A stretch of 19,406 nt of DNA from JAWKHR01 sp041394725 (GTDB lineage Bacteria; Acidobacteriota; Vicinamibacteria; Vicinamibacterales; SCN-69-37): contig JAWKHR010000080.1 of the NCBI GenBank assembly GCA_041394725.1, positions 1-19,406 of the forward strand, read 5' to 3'. This document shows, piece by piece, positions 7,522 to 13,681 of the stretch. The notes beneath the pieces are model-generated. The model was not told the origin of the DNA. It did not search any database and saw only the letters and a program-made list of their open reading frames with translations. Position numbers and translations under genes: made by a program. The number at the start of each line of letters is the position of its first letter. The stretch's first letter is position 1.

Positions 7522-7877
7522 TGAACCTGAACCCGATCAAGCGCGTGGACAAGCCCTGGGGATACGAGCTGCACTGGGCCGTGACGGAGCGATACGTCGG
7601 CAAGCTCATCCATGTCGAACAGGGCCACGCCCTGAGCCTGCAGTACCACAACCAGAAGGACGAGACGATCTTCCTGTGGACGGGGAAGATGCTGTTCGAG
7701 ATGGAAGAGCACGGCAAGCTCGTCGAGCGCGAGATGAAGCCCGGCGAGGCGATTCACATCACGCCCGGCACCGTGCACCGCATGACGGCCGTCACCGATT
7801 GCGACATTTTCGAGGTGTCCACCCCGGAACTCGACGACGTGGTGCGGATCCAGGATCGTTACGGGCGGCAGAGCTAG
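7521..7877 (+). CDS. Small cupin-domain protein (mannose-6-phosphate isomerase C-terminal-like)
   Basis: 118 residues forming a single cupin barrel. Probable metal ligands are Gln41, His43 and Glu48 in SLQYHNQKDE, and His86 in TPGTVHRM. The opening KPWGYELHW matches the type II mannose-6-phosphate isomerase/GMP C-terminal and related sugar-binding cupin families. The start ATG overlaps the ptsI stop and has AAGGAG at 7510-7515 with a 5-base spacer. No catalytic partner domain is present, so it may be a sugar-phosphate isomerase or a ligand-binding protein; the reaction cannot be assigned from sequence. Position at the end of the PTS cluster suggests a link to carbohydrate sensing. Confidence 0.85.
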   Translation: MNLNPIKRVDKPWGYELHWAVTERYVGKLIHVEQGHALSLQYHNQKDETIFLWTGKMLFEMEEHGKLVEREMKPGEAIHITPGTVHRMTAVTDCDIFEVSTPELDDVVRIQDRYGRQS

Positions 7878-7900
7878 GGGAGGGCGGACTCGCGGCCATC

Positions 7901-7954
7901 GGGCCATCGGGAATCCAGGAAGACCAGGCCAGGATTCCCGATGGCCGATGCCCC
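7901..7954. terminator. Convergent inverted repeat between the cupin gene and ssb
   Basis: Perfect 15-bp arms at 7902-7916 and 7932-7946 enclose a 15-base loop, and pairing extends outward a few more base pairs if one base is bulged. It lies between two genes that converge, with the right arm ending just before the ssb stop at 7957. No clear T-run follows on either strand. The likely role is a bidirectional transcription barrier, inferred from position and stem strength. Confidence 0.6.
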
Positions 7955-7956
7955 GA

Positions 7957-8418
7957 TCAGAACGGGATGTCGTCGTCGTTCGGCGCGTCGACGTGGCCCG
8001 AATCCTGGCCGGCGTCGTGGCCGACCTCGGCGTAGCGATCGCGCTCGCGGCTGCGTCCGCCGCCCATTGCGCCGCCTCCGCCTCCGCCGCCGCCCCCGAG
8101 CAGGACGATGCGATCGGCGCGGATCTCGGTGGTCTTCTGCGGCTTGCCTTCCTTGTCCGTCCACTCGCGCGTCTGGATGCGGCCCTCGACGTAGATCTGC
8201 TTGCCCTTCGTCAGGTACTCGTGGAGGGACTCGGCCGTCTTGCCCCAGATGACGATGCGGTGCCACTGGGTGTCCTCGCGCTTCTGGCCGTCGCGGTCGG
8301 TGAACCGCTCGGTCGTCGCGAGGCTCACGGTCGCCACGGGCGTGCCGCCCGAGGTGAATCTCATCTCGGCGTCCCGGCCCAGGTTGCCGACCAGGATCGC
8401 CTTGTTCACGCTGCCCAT
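7957..8418 (-). CDS. ssb: Single-stranded DNA-binding protein SSB
   Basis: 153 residues. Binds and protects single-stranded DNA in replication, recombination and repair. The OB-fold occupies about residues 1-110, starting MGSVNKAILVGNLGRD and including DTQWHRIVIWGKTAE and GRIQTREW. It is followed by a run of nine glycines, then GGGRSRERDR and a polar linker. The acidic tail DDDIPF is the standard docking site for RecO, PriA, exonuclease I and other partners. The start has AAGGA about 9 bases upstream. It lies 50 bases downstream of cpoB on the same strand, separated by a 7-bp hairpin (8438-8458), so it may be partly cotranscribed with the Tol-Pal genes. The glycine run is coded by a repetitive GC tract. 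Confidence 0.97.
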   Translation of the reverse strand: MGSVNKAILVGNLGRDAEMRFTSGGTPVATVSLATTERFTDRDGQKREDTQWHRIVIWGKTAESLHEYLTKGKQIYVEGRIQTREWTDKEGKPQKTTEIRADRIVLLGGGGGGGGGAMGGGRSRERDRYAEVGHDAGQDSGHVDAPNDDDIPF

Positions 8419-8437
8419 GTCTGTCCGGTCCTTGTCC

Positions 8438-8458
8438 GGAGCCGGAAGGATCGGCTCC
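8438..8458. other. Hairpin between cpoB and ssb
   Basis: Perfect 7-bp inverted repeat (8438-8444 and 8452-8458) with a 7-base loop in the 50-base gap between cpoB and ssb, minus strand. No U-tract follows it. It could be an RNA processing or attenuation element separating ssb expression from the Tol-Pal operon, or it could be chance in GC-rich DNA. Confidence 0.35.
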
Positions 8459-8468
8459 GCCGGCCAGT

Positions 8469-9410
8469 TTAGTCGATGCCGCCAATCTTCTGCAGCAACT
8501 GCTTCGCCTGGAGACTCACCGACGAGTTGGGCGGCGCCGTGTCGATCGCGGTCTGGAAGGCCTTGCGCGCGTTCGGCAGGTCCTTGAGCTGCTGGTAGCA
8601 GAGCCCCTGGTTGTAGTGCGCCTCGGGCACCTTCTCGGCCGTCGGGTATTTCTGGATGACCTGGCCGAAGGCGCCGAGCGCCTCGCGGTAACGGCCGAGC
8701 GTGTAGTAGGACAGCCCCATCGAGATGAGCGCGTGCGGCGCGTTCGGATCGGAGGGGAAGTTCGTCACGAAGTTCTGGTAGGCCTCCGTCGCGAGGTCGT
8801 ACTGGCCACCGTAGTACAGCCCGTTGGCCTGGTTCCAGGCCTGGATCGCGGACTGCGGCGTGGTCCCCGGCGCGGCCTGCGCCGCCCCGGCGGGCGGCGT
8901 CGTGAGCGACGGCAGCGGCGTCGGCGGAGGCGGCCCGGTGGGATTCGCGGGGTTGGTCGGGAGCACCGGCTCACCCGTCGCCGGATCGATCATCGTCGGC
9001 GGCGGCTGGATGAGCTGCAGGATCTGGTTCAGCATCGTGTTCGAGATGCCGATGCCTTCGCGGATCGACGTCAACTCGCTCGCGAACTGCCCGACGCGCA
9101 CCGAGTTCTCGCTGACCTTGTCGGAGAGGCGCGTGGTCGTGCTCGTCATCTCGTCGATGTCGAGCTTCTGGTTCGCGAAGCCCTTGACGACGGTCTGTTC
9201 CACCGCGTCGAGGCGTGCCGTCGTGGCCTTCAGCTGATCGGCCAGCGTCGCGATGAGCAGGCGCGCCTGCTGCAGTTCCTCGTGCAGCATCCGCATGTCG
9301 GCCATGATCTGGCGGTCGGTGTTGTTCTGGGCGCGCGCGGGCGCGGGCAGCGCCAGGAGCGCGGGCACCACAAGGCAGGGAAGCAGCAGGCGTGTTCTCA
9401 TTGCAGGCAT
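8469..9410 (-). CDS. cpoB: Cell division coordinator CpoB (YbgF), TPR protein of the Tol-Pal system
   Basis: 313 residues. A signal peptide is visible at the N-terminus (MRTRLLLPCLVVPALLALP, ending near ARAQ), so the protein is periplasmic. Next comes a helical, probably coiled-coil region (about 30-120), a Pro/Thr/Gly-rich linker (about 140-180), and then TPR repeats with phrases such as AIQAWNQANGLYYGGQYDLA and ALISMGLSYYTLGRYREALG. This is the YbgF/CpoB layout: trimerising coiled coil plus TPR. In E. coli it links outer-membrane constriction with PBP1b septal synthesis. It lies 27 bases after pal, as in the standard tol-pal order. A second ATG at residue 4 (9401) is a possible start; neither start has a strong SD. 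Confidence 0.9.
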   Translation of the reverse strand: MPAMRTRLLLPCLVVPALLALPAPARAQNNTDRQIMADMRMLHEELQQARLLIATLADQLKATTARLDAVEQTVVKGFANQKLDIDEMTSTTTRLSDKVSENSVRVGQFASELTSIREGIGISNTMLNQILQLIQPPPTMIDPATGEPVLPTNPANPTGPPPPTPLPSLTTPPAGAAQAAPGTTPQSAIQAWNQANGLYYGGQYDLATEAYQNFVTNFPSDPNAPHALISMGLSYYTLGRYREALGAFGQVIQKYPTAEKVPEAHYNQGLCYQQLKDLPNARKAFQTAIDTAPPNSSVSLQAKQLLQKIGGID

Positions 9411-9437
9411 CTCGCAGGTTGCCCGGTCCGCGTCGGG

Positions 9438-10043
9438 CTATTTGGCGGTGACCATGAAGTGCGCGCGCCGGTTCATCACGTAGGCCGCCTCGGTGTGGCC
9501 CGGGTCGAACGGGAATTCCTTGCCGTAGCTGACCGTGTTCAGCCGGTTGGCGGCGATGCCGAGCGACTGCAGGTAGTTCTTCGCGGCGAGGGCGCGCCGA
9601 TCCCCCAGAGCCAGATTGTATTCCGACGTGCCCCGCTCGTCGCAGTGGCCCTCGATCGTGATGATCCAGGTCGGGTGGTCCTTCAGGACCTGGGCGTCCT
9701 GGTCGAGCACCTGCCGCGCCGGGTCGTCGAGCACGTCGCTGTCGTAGGCGAAGAACGCCGGCTTGAGCGGCGAGGTCGCCGGATCGTTGATCTCGTCCAC
9801 CGTGAAGCTGGCGTACGGGTCCGCCGAGAGATCGGACCCCGTCATCGCCGGCTCCGGCGGCACGATGTCGGGCGGCCGGGGCGGCGTCTCCGCGGGCGTC
9901 TGCGCCGGGGTGGTCGGCTGGCCCTGCGGGAACGGGTCCACGGGGGGCGGCGTGATCGGCGCCTTCTTGGCGCAGGCCGCGCCCGTGACGATCAGGCCAA
10001 GGGTGATGCCGGCGATCAGGGTCTTCTGCGTCTTCTGCAGCAT
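9438..10043 (-). CDS. pal: Peptidoglycan-associated lipoprotein Pal
   Basis: 201 residues from the ATG at 10043. That start is chosen because GGAGAGG lies 8 bases upstream; a TTG two codons earlier (10049) sits too close to the same SD. A lipoprotein signal ends in TGAAC with lipidated Cys24. It is followed by a long Pro/Thr-rich tether (about 30-70) and an OmpA-like peptidoglycan-binding domain containing ITIEGHCDERGTSEYN and LGDRRALAAKNYL. It anchors the outer membrane to peptidoglycan and binds TolB. It is placed between tolB and cpoB, the canonical order. The proline-rich tether is longer than in E. coli Pal. Confidence 0.95.
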   Translation of the reverse strand: MLQKTQKTLIAGITLGLIVTGAACAKKAPITPPPVDPFPQGQPTTPAQTPAETPPRPPDIVPPEPAMTGSDLSADPYASFTVDEINDPATSPLKPAFFAYDSDVLDDPARQVLDQDAQVLKDHPTWIITIEGHCDERGTSEYNLALGDRRALAAKNYLQSLGIAANRLNTVSYGKEFPFDPGHTEAAYVMNRRAHFMVTAK

Positions 10044-10074
10044 GGGCAATGCCTCTCCGGAGTGTATCGGCCGA

Positions 10075-11520
10075 TCAGCGGCCGCGGGTGCGCGACCAGC
10101 TGGGATTCTTGTTGTTGCCGGTGTTGGTCAGCCGGCGCAGGTTCTCGCCCCGCCGGTCGATGACCGCCAGTTCCTCACGCCCCCAGCGCGTCGTCTCGAA
10201 GACGATGTGGCGGCCGTTGGGCGCGACCGACGGGCTCTGGTTGTCGCCGGCCGCGTCGGTCACGAACGACGCCGTGCCGGTCGTGAAGTCGTAGATGCCG
10301 ATGACGTGGCCCGGGCCGTTGCCCGCCGTGTAGGCGATGAAGTTCAGCGGCGACCACGTCGGCCGGTCGATCTGGGTCGAGTTGGTCGGCACCCGGTTCA
10401 GGTTCAGCCCGTCGGACGAGTTCATCGTGTAGAGCAGCTGGCTGCCCGACCGCGTCGAGATGAACGCGATCTTCGACCCGTCGGGCGACCAGGTCGGTGC
10501 CTGCTCGATGGACCGCTCGGTGCCCGGCGTCAGGTTGCGCAGGTCGCTGCCGTCGCGGTTGCACACCCAGATGTCCCAGTTGCCGGAGAGCGTCGAGCCG
10601 AAGGCGACCTTCGTGCCGTCAGGCGACCAGGCCGGCACCGCGGCGTGGACGTCGCCCTTGGGCGGGATCACGCGCTGCACCGGGCGGCCGTCGAGCGAAT
10701 TGATGAAGATGCTCGGCGCCGGAGCCCCGACGAGCGGGTAGAGCGTGTAGGCGAGCGCCGTGCCGTCGGGCGACCAGGCCGGGTTGAGCGCGAGCGACCG
10801 GTTCACGGTCACCTGGCGCACGTTCGCGCCGTCGTAGTCCGAGATGTAGATCTCCTTCGCGCCGCCCGCGTTGGCCGTCGGGCGACCCGCCATCCGCGCG
10901 CCGGATCGATCCGAGACGAACGCCAGCCGCGTCTGCGCGACGCCGTCGAGCCGGCGAATCTGCTTGTGCATGTCGTCGGCGATGAAGTGCGCGCACGCCC
11001 GCGGGTTCTCCGTGGTGCACGGCGAGTAGCGCTGGCCGAACGACATCGACCCCGGCGCGTCGCCACCGACCTGGATGAGCCGCAGCTCGATGTCGAAGCC
11101 CGACGAGGTCGGGACCAGGCGCCCGAGGACCACGAACTGGACGCCGAGCTCCTGCCAGCGCGTGAAGTTCAACGCCATCGGGTCGTTGGTCACGGGAATG
11201 GCGGCCGTGCGCGCCCGATCGACCATGTAGAACTCGCGCTCGAAGTCGAGGTCCGCCCAGAGCACGTCGGCGGCCGTCTTCGCCGCCGCGACCAGCGCCG
11301 GTTCGCTGCCCGGAACGATGAAGTCGGGGATCCCCAGCCGGGGGCGCGTCCCCGCGCCCACGAGCGTGTCGTCGAGCACCGTGCGCTGCTGCGGATCCAG
11401 GCGATGGGCCGCCGTCGCCGCGAGCGGCGCGGGAATCAGGACGGCCGCGAGGCCGACGGCGCCAGCGCACGCCAGGGCCGCCACTGGAAGCGTTCTCTCA
11501 AACACGTCAATCACCCCCAT
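10075..11520 (-). CDS. tolB: Tol-Pal system protein TolB
   Basis: 481 residues. After a hydrophobic export signal (about 11-38) there is an alpha/beta N-terminal domain (about 60-190), with RPRLGIPDF and a region resembling TolB domain I. A six-bladed beta-propeller follows, with repeated blade motifs WSPDGTALAYT, WSPDGTKVAFGS, WSPDGSKIAFIS and APNGRHIVFET. It is periplasmic and bridges Pal and the inner-membrane Tol complex. The ATG lies 14 bases inside the preceding tonB-like gene, indicating coupling. A GTG at 11505, just past that gene's stop and preceded by a G-run, is an alternative start that would still leave the signal peptide. Two cysteines eight residues apart (Cys168 and Cys176) are a notable addition. 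Confidence 0.93.
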   Translation of the reverse strand: MGVIDVFERTLPVAALACAGAVGLAAVLIPAPLAATAAHRLDPQQRTVLDDTLVGAGTRPRLGIPDFIVPGSEPALVAAAKTAADVLWADLDFEREFYMVDRARTAAIPVTNDPMALNFTRWQELGVQFVVLGRLVPTSSGFDIELRLIQVGGDAPGSMSFGQRYSPCTTENPRACAHFIADDMHKQIRRLDGVAQTRLAFVSDRSGARMAGRPTANAGGAKEIYISDYDGANVRQVTVNRSLALNPAWSPDGTALAYTLYPLVGAPAPSIFINSLDGRPVQRVIPPKGDVHAAVPAWSPDGTKVAFGSTLSGNWDIWVCNRDGSDLRNLTPGTERSIEQAPTWSPDGSKIAFISTRSGSQLLYTMNSSDGLNLNRVPTNSTQIDRPTWSPLNFIAYTAGNGPGHVIGIYDFTTGTASFVTDAAGDNQSPSVAPNGRHIVFETTRWGREELAVIDRRGENLRRLTNTGNNKNPSWSRTRGR

Positions 11521-12283
11521 ACGGGAATCTCAGGCGCACGGTGAGGGTGCGCTCGGTGTAGGCGTCAGGCAGCGGCTCCAGTTGCTTCACCACGGCCAGC
11601 GCGCGACGCGCCTCGGTGTCGAGCAGTGGTGACCCGCTGCTCTGCACCACCCGGGCATTCGTGATGGTGCCATCGCGCTGGACCACGAACTCCACGATTG
11701 TCGTCCCGCGGCCCGGCATCGTCGAGGCCCACTCGCGCGTGATCAGCGTCTTCATCATCGCCGCCCACTCGGGGCAGCAGAAGGTCGCGTCGAGATCGGA
11801 TTCGAGTCCGCCCTGGCCCGACGTCGTGAGCCCGGCGCCCTGTCCGGCCGCGCCCGTCTCGGCGCGGGCGTTGCCTTCGGAGATCTGCCGCCCGGTCGCC
11901 GGCGGCGTCGTCCGCGACGCCGGCTGCGCGTTCTTCGGCGGCTCGGGCGGCGGCTTGATCGTCACCGGCTTGGTGGGCGGAATGGCCACCTCGGGCTTCG
12001 CGGTCACCGGCCGCACCGGCTCCGGCCGTTTCGGCGGGGGCGTGACCTCGTTCACGGGCCGGCCGCCAATCGACGCGGTGCCCGTCGTCTCGGGGCCCTG
12101 CGGGCCGCCGAAGTTGATCGTCATGTAGGTCGGCGGCGTCCGGTCGGTCGAGAGCCACTCGCGCGGCACGACGAACGCCAGCACGACGAGGCCCACGTGC
12201 AGGCCGAACGACCACTTCAGCATCCGGCCGAACTGGACGTCGTCCTGCACGTCGTAGCCGACGTGAACGGCCGGCTGGCTCAC
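11507..12283 (-). CDS. TonB/TolA-like energy-transducing protein
   Basis: 258 residues from a GTG overlapping the upstream stop as GTGA. Topology: short cytoplasmic N-terminus, one membrane helix (about 22-40, LHVGLVVLAFVV), a periplasm-spanning Pro/Lys/Thr-rich stretch (about 75-125), and a C-terminal TonB-type domain (about 180-258) with GTTIVEFVVQRDGTITNARVVQSSG and LRFPYGG. It sits where TolA is expected, between tolR and tolB, so it probably serves as the TolA of this Tol-Pal system. By sequence it is closer to TonB than to the helical E. coli TolA. The vicinal pair Cys169-Cys170 in ATFCCPEWAAMM, just before the C-terminal domain, is unusual for the periplasm. Confidence 0.85.
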   Translation of the reverse strand: MSQPAVHVGYDVQDDVQFGRMLKWSFGLHVGLVVLAFVVPREWLSTDRTPPTYMTINFGGPQGPETTGTASIGGRPVNEVTPPPKRPEPVRPVTAKPEVAIPPTKPVTIKPPPEPPKNAQPASRTTPPATGRQISEGNARAETGAAGQGAGLTTSGQGGLESDLDATFCCPEWAAMMKTLITREWASTMPGRGTTIVEFVVQRDGTITNARVVQSSGSPLLDTEARRALAVVKQLEPLPDAYTERTLTVRLRFPYGGD

Positions 12284-12759
12284 GGCACCCGCCTCCGCGT
12301 CGGCGGCTGGGTCGGGATGGCCACGCCGTCGATGCCGGCGGCCTTGAGCTCGTCCATGACCGTCAGCATGTCCTGGACGATCACCTGTCCGTCGCTCGCG
12401 AGGATGACGCTCCTGCGCGCCTGGCCCTCGAGCGCCTGGTTGACGCGCTCACCGAGCACGTCGAGCGGGACCGACTCGGTGCCGAGCAGCACGCGATGGT
12501 CCTTCGCGAACGACCGGGGGATCGACACGGTCACCGGCTCCCGATCCACGGCCGGCGCGCGGCGGGACTGCGGCAGGTCCACCTTGAAGCCCTGCGTCAT
12601 CATCGGCGCGGCCACCATGAAGATGACCAGCAGCACGAGCATGACGTCGACGAGCGGCACGACGTTGATCTCGGCGAGCGAGCTCGAGACGCGCGACGCC
12701 CGGCCGCGGCGCCCGCCCGCGCGTCCCGACCCGTTCTGCATCGGCTCGAGCTTCGGCAT
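12280..12759 (-). CDS. tolR: TolR/ExbD biopolymer transport protein
   Basis: 159 residues. Inner-membrane partner of the TolQ/ExbB proton channel. It has a basic N-terminus (about 1-25, rich in Arg and Gly) and a single membrane helix in EINVVPLVDVMLVLLVIFMV. Asp38 matches the essential proton-carrying Asp of E. coli TolR/ExbD. The periplasmic domain (about 60-150) has SVILASDGQVIVQDMLTVMDELK, typical of the family. The ATG overlaps the upstream tolQ stop by one base (TAATG), and its own stop overlaps the next GTG. The assignment to TolR rather than ExbD rests on linkage to tolB, pal and cpoB. Confidence 0.93.
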   Translation of the reverse strand: MPKLEPMQNGSGRAGGRRGRASRVSSSLAEINVVPLVDVMLVLLVIFMVAAPMMTQGFKVDLPQSRRAPAVDREPVTVSIPRSFAKDHRVLLGTESVPLDVLGERVNQALEGQARRSVILASDGQVIVQDMLTVMDELKAAGIDGVAIPTQPPTRRRVP

Positions 12760-13544
12760 TACATGAAGTTCCGTTCGGCGATGCTCAGGAACTCCATGGA
12801 GAAGTCGTCCATGTCGTTCGCGAACGCCTTAATCCGGCTCGTGATGTCGTTGTAGAAGTAGACGGCCGGGATGGCCGCGAACAGGCCCGCGCCGGTCGCG
12901 ATCAGCGCCTCGGCGATGGGGCCTGCCACGACGCCGAGGCTCGACGAGCCGGCGGAGGCGATGTTCTGGAACGCGGCCATGATGCCCCAGACCGTGCCGA
13001 ACAATCCGATGTACGGGCTGATCGAGGCGGTCGTCGCCAGGAACGAGACACGATGCTCGAGCTTGGCCACCTCGGCCGTCGACGCACGCAGCAGGGCACG
13101 ATCCAGCGCGTCAAGACTCCTGAGAGTAGGACGGCCCCCGGCGGCCGCCGGCCGGCCCTCGGCATCGGTGGCGGCGCCGGCCGACTTGAGCTGCGCGTTG
13201 AGCTCGGTGTACCCCGACTGGAAGAGGCCCACGAGCGGGCTGCCGGCCAGGCTCTTGCACACGGCCTGCACCTCGGAGAACCGGCTGCTCTTGCGGAACA
13301 CGCCGAGGAACGTCGCCGACTGCCGGGCGGCGCGCCGCAGCTGCGCCTGCTTGTAGAAGACGATCGCCCACGAGACCGCCGAGAAGAGCAGCAGCGTCAG
13401 CAGCACCAGCTTGACGACCCAGTCCGCGTTCGTGACCAGCGTGAGCACGCTGACGTCGGTCGCGACATCGGAAACGGGATTCTGCGGGACGGATCCCGCG
13501 GTCGGATCCTGCAGGGCCAGGATCAACAGTCCGAGCGCGCGCAC
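12759..13544 (-). CDS. tolQ: TolQ/ExbB proton channel protein
   Basis: 261 residues from the GTG at 13544. That start has GGAGG four bases upstream and gives a normal length; the open frame extends further to 13649, but those 35 residues are Cys/Arg-rich and unlike the family. Expected membrane segments are at about 43-63 (VKLVLLTLLLFSAVSWAIVF) and two helices late in the protein, including SPYIGLFGTVWGIMAAF and ALIATGAGLFAAIPAVYFYN, the conserved MotA/TolQ/ExbB core. It forms the pentameric channel around TolR helices that energises the Tol system. It is first gene of the minus-strand operon. A cytoplasmic loop containing AEGRPAAAGGRPTLRS looks lineage-specific. Confidence 0.93.
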   Translation of the reverse strand: MRALGLLILALQDPTAGSVPQNPVSDVATDVSVLTLVTNADWVVKLVLLTLLLFSAVSWAIVFYKQAQLRRAARQSATFLGVFRKSSRFSEVQAVCKSLAGSPLVGLFQSGYTELNAQLKSAGAATDAEGRPAAAGGRPTLRSLDALDRALLRASTAEVAKLEHRVSFLATTASISPYIGLFGTVWGIMAAFQNIASAGSSSLGVVAGPIAEALIATGAGLFAAIPAVYFYNDITSRIKAFANDMDDFSMEFLSIAERNFM

Positions 13545-13621
13545 ACAACCTCCGCAGCAGCCGAAGGCACACTCCGCCCCCGGTCCGGGAATGCGCCGCT
13601 GGGAAACAGCGCGGAAACAAG

Positions 13622-13663
13622 AGCGTAGCATGCGGAATGGTGGATTCAAAGAGCTGATATCAT
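13622..13663. promoter_or_regulatory. Divergent promoter region between tolQ and recN
   Basis: The 137-base gap between the two divergent start codons must hold both promoters. On the minus strand, TTGAAT (13644-13649) is followed 16 bases later by a poor -10, TACGCT (13622-13627), a weak candidate for tolQ. On the plus strand, TATCAT (13658-13663) preceded by TGA forms an extended -10 with no clear -35 and would start transcription about 12 bases before recN. No LexA-type box was recognised, although recN is SOS-controlled in many bacteria. Confidence 0.35.
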
Positions 13664-13681
13664 GGGAGTTCCGGTTTCGAC

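Noticed and set aside
9763..11544. 593-codon plus-strand open frame over pal and tolB
   Set aside because: Arg/Val/Ala-rich reverse shadow of clearly identified pal and tolB on the minus strand.
13545..13649. Extended N-terminus of TolQ (35 residues from a TTG at 13649)
   Set aside because: The extension is Cys/Arg/Gly-rich and unlike the family; GTG 13544 has a good GGAGG and gives normal length.
13545..13681. LexA box upstream of recN
   Set aside because: No CTGT-N8-ACAG, GAAC-N4-GTTC or GTTC-N7-GTTC match was found by eye.
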